Shown here: one piece after another, positions 48,009-58,332 of the stretch
How the letters are laid out: every line of letters starts with the position of its first letter
How positions within the stretch are numbered: the stretch's first letter is position 1
DNA from: Blakeslea trispora
Taxonomy: Eukaryota; Mucoromycota; Mucoromycetes; Mucorales; Choanephoraceae
Assembly (NCBI GenBank): GCA_025331445.1
Contig: JAIWNE010000064.1
Coordinates: 1-64,000 of the forward strand
Reading direction: 5' to 3'
DNA: 64,000 bases
Notes under the pieces: generated by a model
Databases searched by the model: none
Told to the model about the DNA's origin: nothing
The model's input: the letters and a program-made list of their open reading frames with translations, nothing else
Program-made: the position numbers and the translations under genes

Positions 48009-50698
48009 ATGGAAAGCGAGACAAACATCATATTGGATTATCCACAAAAGCATTTCACATACAGACACAATCAGTTTCATAAAAAGATACCAGCACTTGT
48101 TACAAATTATTTGGTCAATGTGTTTCCCATCTTTCAATGGATCCACAAATACAACACAACTGTAACTATTCTGTTCTTTATTTCCTTATTGAAATCATCA
48201 AATGTATGTCGTGTTTGATATATAGCTTGATAATTTTAGTGGCTCATACAAGATATGATTGCTGGCATTACAGTTGGCATTGTAATTGTACCTCAAAGCA
48301 TGGCGTATGCTAAAATTGCTAATCTTGATCCCCAATATGGCTTATAGTATGTCAAAACAAACAGAGAAAAACAGCAAATAATAAACGGGATTGCAAAGCT
48401 TATCAATCTTGACTTCATTTATGCAGCTCATCTTTTGTAGGAGTAGTTCTCTATTGCTTTTTTGGTACTTCAAAAGACATAAGCGTTGGACCAATCTGTA
48501 ACTATCAATTCCATATCTTTCAAGTATCACTTTTTCATTTTTGTTTTTAGCGACTGTTTCGCTTCTTATTAGCTCTGTGGTTAGCTCAGTAGTTCAAAGC
48601 AATCCAGACATCACACCATCTGAAGTAGCTACCAATCTTGGTTTTTTTACAGGCATCATTTGTATTGCTATTAGTCTGCTTCGATTGGGTATTCTAGTTG
48701 ACTTTATGCCTGGTATGTAAAAACAAAAACAAAAAAGAAGAGGTGTCATTGTAACAAAACATAAAAAGAGAGGAGAAACTATATTTCAATCGAAACTAAT
48801 CTAACAATAAAATCCGTTCTTTGAAAAAGAACCCGCTATTGCCGGTTACATGACAGGATCTGCAATCACTATTGTTCTTAGTCAGTGGCCTAAACTGTTT
48901 GGTATCTCTGACTTGTCAACTCACAACCCACCTTATAAGGTGTTTATTGATTTTTTTCAAAAAATATCGCACACACAACTGGATTCTGCTTTTGGTCTGT
49001 CTTCACTTGTCATCCTTTATTTCATTCGTTATGTCTGCACCAAAATGAAGCCTCAATCAACTGCATTACAGAAACTTGTATTCTTGTTTGGAATCATGCG
49101 GAATGGAATAGTTGTGATTGTTGCCACGTTTATCTCTTTCTTGATTTGCACGGGCAAACAAACAAAGAGTCCTTTTTCAATTATTGAGTCGATCCCAGCT
49201 GGATTTGATGCCATGGGCGTCCCACGTATTCAATGGAACATTTTCACTCAGACAGGGAGTATATTACCATCGATTGTTTTAATATTGATTTTGGAGCACA
49301 TTTCTGTCGCAAAATCGTTTGGTAGAATGTCTGGATATCAGATCAAATCAGATCAAGAGATTTTAGCCATTGGGCTTGTTAACATAATGGCACCGTTTTT
49401 TGGGTAAGTAGGTATCTAATCAATTAGGTTTTCTTTGTTTTATTCAAATCTTATCTTTTTATTGTTGATTAGAGGCTTTGCTTCTACAGGAGCTTTTTCT
49501 CGTACTGCTATCATGTCTCGTTCAGGTAGTCGTACCCCTTTAGCAGGCCTTTTCTCAAGTGTTGTTATCCTTCTGGCACTGTATGTGCTTACACCAGCAT
49601 TTTATTATATGCCAGATGCCGTACTTGCTGCTGTTGTGATTCATGCTGTATCTGATCTTGTTTCTCGATTATCTTACCTTCGAGAACTTTGGTCATCCAG
49701 TCCAATCGAATTGTTCGTATGGATTGGTGCTGTGCTGGTCACGTTATTCTTCGATGTTCAATCAGGCATTTATGCTGCTATAGGCCTTTCTCTTTGTATA
49801 CTTTTGTACAAGATAGCAAGACCATCGATAAAAGTAATAACACGAATCTCATTGATGCATTCTCCCAAAGACATGCCTCCAAGAGCTCAATTTGTGTATG
49901 TAGATGAAACCGATATCAACTTCCAAGGCAGACAAACGCATTTGCCCAAAGGATTGTTGATATTTCAGTTCAGTGAATCCATTCTCTACCCAAATGCAGA
50001 GTATATTGCTGACCAAATTGTTCATCTTGTCAAACAAAAGACGCGATGTGGCAACACAGCCGAATTGAACCAGCATGAGAGCCAACGCCATTGGAACCAA
50101 ACGTTTCCTTCATCGCAAACGCATCAACTTGCTATGGAGCTACCTATACTACAGTCCGTTGTTTTCGATTTTTGTGCTGTTAACCGACTTGACTCAAGTG
50201 CTGTTCAAGCTTTGGATACGATAAAACATACCATTGACAATTATGCCGGGCATCCCGTCGAATGGCATTTTGCGGCTATACAAAATCCAGATGTGAGACA
50301 ATCTTTGTTGCATGCCGGCTTTGGTCCCTCAAGAGACCGACCTATTAAAATATTAATGCCTAACTCTTCTGAGAAGATGAGCGTTTCTTCGTTGGCTTCA
50401 CTTGCTTCCACTAATTCAAAGGAATGTAATGCAACTTCTGCGTCTCTGGCTTTGAGTCAAACTCTTCCGTCAGGTAATTGAACGGTTCATAAGATTATTA
50501 AGCCCTTTTTTTTTCTGACAAGACACATGTACAATAGATACTGAGCGAACTAGATCAGATACATATCTATCGGACCTGTCTACACAAAACATGGTTCCAA
50601 GAGATAAATATCCATGCTTTCATTGGGATGTTGCATCAGCTGTTCAAGCCATAAGCTACCAGTTGGATGTTCAGGGCGATAAGAACATCTCATCTTAA
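48009..50698 (+). CDS. SulP-family sulfate/anion permease with STAS domain
   Basis: Seven exons (48009-48203, 48240-48346, 48427-48497, 48551-48712, 48830-49403, 49473-50473, 50538-50698) encode 756 residues. The transport domain starts after about 65 residues with DMIAGITVGIVIVPQSMAYA, then PQYGLYSSFVGVVLY, EPAIAGYMTGSAI, GGFASTGAFSRTAI and YYMPDAVLAAVVIHA, all classic SulP signatures, with 10-12 membrane segments. The C-terminal STAS region contains a long loop and the VVFDFCAVNRLDSSAVQAL core. Fungal members import sulfate (Sul1/2) or occupy the vacuole (Vsb1/YPR003C type); which applies here is unknown. Exon junctions restore the motifs in frame. The short second and third introns interrupt the first helices. 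Confidence 0.93.
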
Positions 50699-51535
50699 AA
50701 CCGTTTCCTATGATTGTTTCAATGAGAAAGTATATACTCACTCTTCTCCCCTATAGCCTTATATAGCTTGTATACATCAAAATTCCTTTTTTTTTTCTCT
50801 CTTTATGTAAATATCATCTAAATAAAATAAAAAGAAGGAAAGAAGTTCATTGTCAATTTGCACAAGCCCTTCAGAATTAAGCATTACTATGTAGGTTATA
50901 GCATATTGGCTTCTTTGAGGATAATATTTTCTGCTATTTTATCTAATCTTAGGTTCTACACTGTAGCCTCTTGTTTCCTCATTGTATTGTCTCACATCAA
51001 AAAGCTTTGCCGAAATAATATATTTCATTGTCTTTGTAGTTCAATTTAGATCAAGCGAGTCAAAAGCAAAGAAAAGTGTTTGCTGTTATAGAAAACAGTA
51101 ATTACGTTGTTTAGCTGTCTAGGAATAATGGATCTACAATAAGATATCATAAAGACAACAAGAAAAATGATGCCGAACCAAAAAAGATCAGATGCATGTA
51201 TGCATTGATTATCCCCTTCTAATTGTGCAATCTTACGGCATTAAATGTTGAATAAGAAAAGGCTTGATGTTTTTGTTTATTGATGCACTAAAAGCAACGT
51301 GTAAATCACATAAAACAGTGTAAACTGGCCATCTGTAATAAGAATAAATTAAAAAGAAAAGAAAAGGAAAGAGACAGGAGATCGAGCATATCAGATGTGT
51401 TGAATCATGACAAGTTTTACTCCTGAACAACATAATCGACTCGAATTACAGAACAGATAAATACTCTATTCAAATACTCATTTTCATGTTCTTTTTTTTT
51501 TCTTTCTCTTTTCATCTAAAACAATTATTCAGCTT
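50699..51535. other. Intergenic interval with no gene seen
   Basis: About 0.84 kb, AT-rich, with a T-run tract at 51490-51520 directly before the next start. Only short open frames. Confidence 0.4.
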
Positions 51536-52045
51536 ATGAACAGATTTTTATATTACATTTGTTTTCTATACTTGGTTCTCGGTGCCATGGGACAAGAGAG
51601 TAAGTCTTTGAATAAGCTATCTCGTATACTTGATTTTGTAATTCTTTTCTCTTTTTTTATTTAGGCACACAGATAGATCTTAGTTTACCTACGTCAATGC
51701 CAGCAATTATTCCTACAGAATTGTCAGGTCCTATTAGTAGCTTGCTAAACAACCCCTCTCTTTTGTCTCAAGTAAGAAAATCTAGAGATGTATAATAATC
51801 TCAACGATTTCTAACCCGAATACCTTTAGGCATCTGCTCATGTATCTGATCTACCCTCTCAATTCCAATCGCCAGCCTACAGTATACTAGCTAAAGCTAC
51901 AGCAACGAAGAACCCTGTGTCATCTAAAGCTACAGAATACCCGAAACCATCCGATCATATCGCTTCGTTTGCATATCAGTCCCTCCATCCTGTATCCATG
52001 ATCAGCATGCTCGTTATCATTACTTTTATAGCGTCATTGCTTTGA
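51536..52045 (+). CDS. Small secreted, probably GPI-anchored protein
   Basis: Three exons (51536-51599, 51665-51771, 51830-52045), all with clean GT-AG introns in frame, encode 128 residues. Residues 1-19 are a typical signal peptide (MNRFLYYICFLYLVLGAMG). The middle is Ser/Pro/Thr-rich with no cysteines or N-glycosylation-rich blocks, and the last 15-17 residues are strongly hydrophobic (MISMLVIITFIASLL) and end the protein. That layout fits a GPI-attachment signal, or else a single C-terminal membrane anchor. No family recognised. It is likely a small cell-wall or cell-surface protein. Exon structure and frame closure make it a credible gene despite its size. Confidence 0.7.
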
Positions 52046-52488
52046 GTTAAACCCCCCTCCATTAAACTTGTTTGCAGTATTTTGATCTTTGGCTCAATGG
52101 TTAGGTGATAAAATCGGGTAATAGTTTATATAAGTATCATTACATGTTTAGATCATTTTGTGATCCAGAATCTCAACAAAAAAAGACTTGTTTTGCTTGT
52201 TGTTCAATACATCTTCTTTATATATATAAAAAAAGGACAACCACTACAGTTGTGGATGGATTCTTTGTACCTCCACATTATTGTTTCAAAAAAAGTCCAG
52301 TAGAGAACTCGCATTCAGTTCTTGAATTAAGGAGTAGAGCGATTATATTATGATTGGTCATGTTTAATTTAAAGTTGTAAAGAGATCGATAAAGAGACAA
52401 GTAGGTAAAAAAAGAGAGAAGAGGAAGAAGATAAGGCATTTATCAATTATATACATTTCTTTGTTTTTCATGTGTACATGCAGACTTT
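52046..52488. other. Short intergenic interval between convergent genes
   Basis: About 440 bp of 3' flanking sequence for two genes that end towards each other. Contains an 82-codon open frame with no recognisable domain. Nothing else seen. Confidence 0.4.
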
Positions 52489-53853
52489 TTACTTAGACTC
52501 AGCAAGGCCAACGCGGTTATTACCAAGGTCGTAAACACTGTAAAACTTACGGAGGAAGACATCACCTACAATCCAGAGTGGACCGGCAGGTTCGGGAATA
52601 TCCATACCCATGAAACCAGAAATACATTGATCTTGTACCTTCAAGACATAATCTTCACCCTTCAAACAAAAGTTCTTGCCACTGAAAACAAAGCAGAATT
52701 CAGGAAGAGAGGGAATAAGTGAGCAATCAACAACATATTGACCAGCCCAGTTCTTTTCAGCACCAAGCTCATGGTTGATCAAATCAGCAATAGTTGTAGG
52801 AGCAACAATAAGAGAAGATCCGGTATCGATAGCAGCACCAACAGGATCCAAGTCGACATATTCTTCACCAAACTTGATGTTTTCAAGTTCGATTTCCCAA
52901 TAACCCTTTCTTCTGATATCAGACCAAGTGATGTTACCCTTATAATGATCGGGATCAACACCACCAAAGACCAATTGACCTCCTTCGTCCTCGCTACCCT
53001 TGTTGACATCGTTCAACCAGAAACTGAAAAGGGGCTCATCAATCAAATCCTTGTTGACCATGTTGTAGAAAGGTGGTACTGTACGCTTGACGGAGATGGT
53101 ATCATAACCAAGACCAAAGATACCATCAAACTTGGCAAAGGCAAAAGTGAAACCAGGTTCTTTTACGGATTCAGCGAAACCTTGGTCTTCGACTTGAACA
53201 CCAGCTACACGGAGGGTATCTTGACTGATAAAGCCTTCCAAAGAACCAGTACCATACTGGATAGCAAACTCAGTTCCGTTTTCAGCGTATGTGCGGGATT
53301 GGCTTGAATCGTAGCGGCGATGCAAGAAACAAGCAATTGAGTTACAGTGTGTAGAAGGTACCCAAAGGTTAGAAGAACCTGTATCGAATACAACAGAGAA
53401 GGTTTGAGGAGGAGTACCAATTTCAATATCACCATAGTACTATGACACAAAAAAAAAAATAAGATTGTGTAAGTGACGATGTCATTACTTTTTTTTTTAA
53501 ATGTTAGTAGGACAATAACTTTACTTGGGCATTCATGTAGTTGGAAATAGGCACACCATGTTCAACACTACCATCAGGCTTCACTTGGAAAGGAATGACA
53601 TTACCTTCCTTTTGACGAGAGCCAAAGTACTTTTGGGTTAAATATTCACCGGTGTGTGTATAACGCTGGAGTCTCTCGGCAGGAGATTCGTTTATTTTCT
53701 TGATAGGGATTCTATATGCAACGCAATTAATAAGACGCGGGAACTTTTTTTTTTCTGACATTTTATGCAAAGACTTTCTAACCTTGTAAGAGCAGCTTCA
53801 GAAACAGTTGCAAATACAGTAGCAACGATAGCAGATAAAGCAAGAATCTTCAT
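52489..53853 (-). CDS. PEP4: Pepsin-family aspartic protease, vacuolar proteinase A-like
   Basis: Three exons (53853-53783, 53711-53525, 53439-52489) encode 402 residues. A signal peptide (residues 1-about 20) is followed by a propeptide rich in K and R. The mature enzyme has the first catalytic motif DTGSSNLWVPS and the second AAIDTGSSLI, the flap YGTGSLEGF, and the ending LRKFYSVYDLGNNRVGLAES, which is close to saccharopepsin and cathepsin D rather than to secreted mucorpepsins. One conserved disulfide pair is visible in each lobe. It should activate vacuolar hydrolases at acid pH. Symbol given by family resemblance. The open frame on the opposite strand (52738-53307) is a shadow. Confidence 0.9.
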
Positions 53854-54225
53854 GGTGTTTATTAAAAAAAAAGAAGAAGAAAAGGGAAAAAAGAAAGTTA
53901 AAAAGAAAGAAAAAAAAAGAAAGGCAAAAGGGAGATTTTTTTTTATCTCATTTTATTTTTTTCTTGTCTGTGTGTATTGCGTGTGTATCTCGGGCTTTAT
54001 TGACAACAAAAAAGAAAATCGATGATTGGTGGATGATATCATTTTTACTCTTTTAAGCATGATCTCCATGCAACTCACACAGTACAAAAAAAAAGAGCCT
54101 TATTTTTTTGGGAACTTTTTTATTTAAAAAAAGGGAGATTAAAAAAAAGAGAGAAAAGGAGAGAGAAAGCGAAAATGTATTCAATTCACAAAGCTATAAA
54201 GTAAAACACAAAATGGAAATAAAGC
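53854..54225. other. Short promoter interval of the aspartic protease
   Basis: About 370 bp, dominated by A- and GA-rich tracts on the plus strand (CT-rich on the coding strand) next to the protease start, as expected for its promoter, plus the 3' end of the eL6 gene. Confidence 0.4.
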
Positions 54226-54930
54226 TTAGAACTTCATATCGTGAGGGAATTGACCCTTGGTCAAACCGAAGGTGGAAGACAAGTATTGACGGAGGAAAGG
54301 AGTCTTAGCAACAACTTCGAGGAGAGCCTTGTCAACAGCCTTTTGGTCAGCAGCCTTGGATTCAGGGAAAGCAGCCTTCTTTTGTTCACCTTCGAGGAAA
54401 GCCTTGTCAGCCTTGGCAGACTTCTTGAAGTAAGCATCGTTGAACTTTTCATCAACCTTGATGGAAGAGATATCGAGCTTGGTAGAGGTGGCAATGACGT
54501 AAGCTTGGTTGACACGTCTCAAGGGGACACCGTTGACCTTGAAGGGACCAGTGACAAGCAAGAGACCAGAGTCGAGTTGCTTCAAGACAACAACACGCTT
54601 ACCGCGGTAACGACCAGCCAAGAGGATGACAACGGTACCGGGGGTGATGCTCTTGCGGAGGTTAGTCTTGGTGGCAGACTTACGAGAGACCTTGGGTTGA
54701 GGAACATCTTCAGCAGGGTAGAAACGAGAGGCCTTTTGGGCAGGGACGGTACGCTTACCACCGTTCTTGGCACCCTTGACTTCAACAGACTTGTCAGCAG
54801 CAGCAGTCTTGGCAGCAGCAGCGACAGAAACTTGCTTGCGCTTGTATTGAGCCTTCTTGGAGTAGGCAACAGAGCGAGAGTAGCGAGAGACGCCAGGAGC
54901 AAGGAAGCTGTTTCTAGGTGCGTGGGGCAT
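54226..54930 (-). CDS. RPL6: 60S ribosomal protein eL6
   Basis: A single coding exon of 234 residues (MPHAPRNSFLAPGVSRYSRS onward). It is rich in Lys, Arg and Ala, with the family block GTVVILLAGRYRGKRVVVLK, then GLLLVTGPFKVNGVPLRRV and a charged tail ending in GLTKGQFPHDMKF. Codon choice is strongly biased to C- and G-ending codons, unlike most neighbours, as expected of a highly expressed gene. The bias also produces a long but meaningless open frame on the other strand. A TTTTTCTTAG acceptor with a CTAAC branch-like site lies immediately before the ATG, pointing to a 5'-UTR intron, common in ribosomal protein genes. Confidence 0.96.
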   Translation of the reverse strand: MPHAPRNSFLAPGVSRYSRSVAYSKKAQYKRKQVSVAAAAKTAAADKSVEVKGAKNGGKRTVPAQKASRFYPAEDVPQPKVSRKSATKTNLRKSITPGTVVILLAGRYRGKRVVVLKQLDSGLLLVTGPFKVNGVPLRRVNQAYVIATSTKLDISSIKVDEKFNDAYFKKSAKADKAFLEGEQKKAAFPESKAADQKAVDKALLEVVAKTPFLRQYLSSTFGLTKGQFPHDMKF

Positions 54931-56799
54931 TATAGCTAAGAAAAAAAAAGAAGAAGAAAGGTTAGCATTTTCGCTCGATAAGCAAAACTTGCAAGAAGGA
55001 GTAGAATGGATAGCATTGTACAGAAAAACTGCTTATGCTTGAACAAGAAGAGTTGGCTAGTAAAAGGGAAAGAGATAGAGAGAGAAGGCGACAGGGTAGC
55101 ACAAAATATCGACTCGTATGTGCGCATAGTTCGTAGTGAAAATTATTAAGGTTGAAGTAACTAAAAAAAAATCGTATGTGAAGTGCTGTTTTATCGTACA
55201 ATGTGTCGTTCTCCTCCTCTCAGTCAAGTATGGTGGTCAAGTACTAAAAACTGTTTCGAGTCAAACATACGAAAAGTGTACATCGGAAATAGATCGACAA
55301 TGCTGATCTTCCATGACGAGTCCAACAAAGACTGAAAGATGAGATCAAGCGCTGGTGATGAACATAAGCTTCATTGTTTGTGTTGTTTACATCATTAATG
55401 GATGGATTCATTAAGCTGATGGATGCATGGCTGAATTGGTAGTATGCTTTACTATCCTTTCGATTCTCTTTTCTTTTTTTTTTCCTAGCTCTCATCTATA
55501 TCTGCCTGCATCCATTCGAAACTATCCGCAATTGTGATGTTCTCCTCTTTCTCCTTCTCATCTAGCCATTGCCATAAAACAGCCATTGATCTGCTTGTCC
55601 ATCCATCCATCTCTTCAAGAAGTAATGTGTTCATTGATGTTTATAGGTACCTTTGGCAATCACGAAAAAGAGGATGTTGCTTTAAGGATCTACTATGATT
55701 ATTTAACACACCTCCATCCATTCTCCCCTCTTCTCTCTCGTTTGCCCGGCAAAAAATCGACCGCAGAAAATTCCGGAACTTGAATTTTTTTTTCTTCAGA
55801 ACAAATCAGGCTGGCTCATTTTTTTTTTTTTTTTTAATTGCTTGGATCAATTGCATAGTTAAATGGTGTTGTGTAGACTTGAAGCATACGAAGGAAATTG
55901 TCTTCCACATCAATTTATTATATATCTACATCGACGTTAATTTGAGAATGACAAGTAATTCTCGTGTATAGAGGATTTCTTGTTATTGTTGTTTTCTAAT
56001 GGCATTAACAGTCTACACACTTGGCTTAAACGACTCTACTAGCCATCTTTTTTAGTGTTTTTCCTTAGACACGCCTTTTATGCTCTGGTTTTTTTTTGAT
56101 TTTGGTCCACATTAGTTTATAGCTAGTATAGCAAATAGTCTCGCTGTTGTTTCCATTTCCATTTCAGATGTAATACCTCTTCGTGTGAGCGCCTAAGCGT
56201 TTGGTTCTTTGATCTGTACTTTTTTAAAAACCAAGCAATCAAAACTTCGTCTCGACAACCTTCCAAACAACTTGTTTGTCAATATTTACAAAGTATATAA
56301 TATAAACTTTCAATAAGTAAGAAATATTATCTTCTTTATACAGGATCTTCTGTTTCTTGCATATCATAAGCAGGATAACTGTGTTTTAATGGATGAAGGA
56401 TGATTGAATCATTGTTCTAAGCCGTACATTTGTCTCAAGTATTAGTCATTTCATGTGAAAAACTGTTTTAATCTTTAGATATACAGATAAAAAAGAAGCA
56501 CTGGCAGTGCAAATCTTTTTCTCATTGAGTCTCTCAGGAAAAGCTGGAAACCCCCACTCATGTTAGAGTGTCAGCAACCAAACTGTTCTAATGAAAACAA
56601 GGGTCTATTATTTAAACACTGTAAAGTTAAACTAGAAATCGACAACGAATAATCTGTACTGTTTTGTTCCCTTAATGAATTGGGAGAAAAGGTGTCCTCA
56701 CTCCATTGGGAAATCAACCCTATTCATTTTAATTTAATTTGACTGTCTATTCAACACATACATTTTCTCTCTCTCTCTCTATTTTTCTTCCTAAAAAAA
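54931..56799. other. Intergenic interval between eL6 and GON7-like genes
   Basis: About 1.9 kb. The left part should hold the eL6 5'-UTR intron and promoter, with the intron acceptor near 54935 on the minus strand. A tRNA-like A-box/B-box pairing near 55430-55465 is far too close together to be a tRNA. A T-run lies at 55819-55835. No gene seen. Confidence 0.45.
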
Positions 56800-57108
56800 A
56801 TGACAACGCTTACAGCAGAATACAAAAACACAACAAACAATACAACGCATTCATTTGTTGTCAACCAAGACAAACAAACGCTAACCGAAGCTATTGTTTC
56901 TCTACAAGATCAGATCAACACTTACTTGACACAAGTTTTGGAAAGCGAGAAAAAGGGTGTTGTACGTTCTGTTCAAGAAGACGAAGCTGAGAAGCAAAAA
57001 CAAGAGGAAGAGGAGCAAGAGGATCAAGCAGATGAATTAACGGAAACAGATCGACGTGAGTTGAATGAAGAGCAAGTGTTGAAGAAGCAAAGAACAGGAG
57101 AAAAATAA
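56800..57108 (+). CDS. Small acidic protein, GON7-like (KEOPS/EKC subunit)
   Basis: A single exon of 102 residues. The N-terminal half contains TAEYKNTTNNTTHSF and an amphipathic helix SLQDQINTYLTQVLESEK; the rest is an acidic, Glu/Gln-rich disordered tail. Length, the Y-N-N-T start and the LQ.QIN.YLT helix resemble fungal Gon7, the small subunit of the KEOPS complex that makes t6A in tRNA. The resemblance is short, so this is tentative. A CT-repeat tract directly before the start and a clear stop support a genuine gene. Confidence 0.55.
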   Translation: MTTLTAEYKNTTNNTTHSFVVNQDKQTLTEAIVSLQDQINTYLTQVLESEKKGVVRSVQEDEAEKQKQEEEEQEDQADELTETDRRELNEEQVLKKQRTGEK

Positions 57109-58332
57109 AAAACAAAAACGTAATAAAATAGAGATTTTTTTTTTGGTCAAGATAATAAGACGCGCTTATAAAAAAAACTTGAATGTTGATTCTCGGAAAA
57201 GGGAGAGCAGGGATCAAACAGTAACTATCTCTTCTCAATGAAGGGTACTTACCAGAGCAGAAGGGGAGAAACTGACATATTAGAAGAAATGATTGCCTTG
57301 CGTTTAGTTTGATTTCAACTGGAAATAAAGATGAACGAATGTTACATGTCAACGTTCATCGGTTTCCTTATTCAAAGGAGGATATAAAGGAACAGTAAGC
57401 CGGAGCATACGTTGGATTAAATGGAAGTCTGAAAAGGCAATAGATCAACTTGGCTAATACAACATTGCATGTCAAAACAGTCATGGTTGATATATCTGAA
57501 TTTCTATAAAGCATTTGGACAGGAGTTCGGTAATGACAAGTGATGATGCACTAACTGTTTTAATCAAAAGCACAAACACTTCATTATTGAAATAATCCAC
57601 AAACAAGAAAAAAAAAACTGTTTTCGCAGGATAGGTCGAGAATATCAAACACAAGTAAGTATAAGAAACAGTATATATATTGCCCCAAATTAGATACCTA
57701 ATGCTGTTTAGATTGCAATTACTTAGTTCTATTGCAATATAAGCATAATAAGTTTAAATTCTGTAATGTAAATCTGGCTTTCATTTTAGCGCTAAACCTT
57801 CTCATTTAGTTTTTTTTTACTGCTTTATTGATGATTGTTGCAAACTAGGATCAATTTCTACAATGCTTGTACATAAAACATCTTGTGCTACTGCCAAGTA
57901 TGCTTGTAATAAAATAAAAAGTCATACGTTTGTTAAAAAAAAATGATAGTTTGCAAACTATCAACCATTAAAAGGTTATATGCCAAGACTTTAAATTCCG
58001 CAGTCGCGACATAAAACCCCCATTTGGTACTATGATCACCGTACCAGACAACAGAATCACTTTGGGAGGGCCGGACTTTGTAAGGTTCAAATACTCTATA
58101 GGATACTTTCCCGTTTGCTTCTTTTCCTCCCTTCCCTCTCTCTCTCTCTCTCTCTCTTTTTTCTCCTTTTTAATTTATTAATACTTGCCTACGTCTTCTC
58201 CCCCTTTTTTTTTGAATAAAACTTCGGTAAGTTACCTTTAGCGAAAACAAGAACTGCTGAGTGACGCGCTCTGCTTGTGCCTTTGCTTATTTTCCCTTCA
58301 TCTCAATAACGATTCAGGTTCAGTAACATACC
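57109..58332. promoter_or_regulatory. Coronin upstream region with a likely 5'-UTR intron (58227-58317)
   Basis: About 1.2 kb. A CT dinucleotide repeat (about 58134-58158) and pyrimidine tracts lie near the expected transcription start. A perfect donor CG|GTAAGTT at 58227 and an acceptor GATTCAG at 58317, 15 bp before the coronin ATG, bracket a probable 5'-UTR intron. No other gene was seen in the interval. Confidence 0.5.

Noticed and set aside
52738..53307. 189-codon plus-strand open frame opposite the aspartic protease
   Set aside because: Antisense shadow of an unmistakable protease exon.
54241..54939. 232-codon plus-strand open frame opposite eL6
   Set aside because: It is a shadow produced by the strongly biased codons of the ribosomal protein gene; composition is unlike a protein.
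55425..55470. tRNA-like A and B box pair
   Set aside because: The boxes are only about 27 bases apart and no acceptor-stem pairing is visible.
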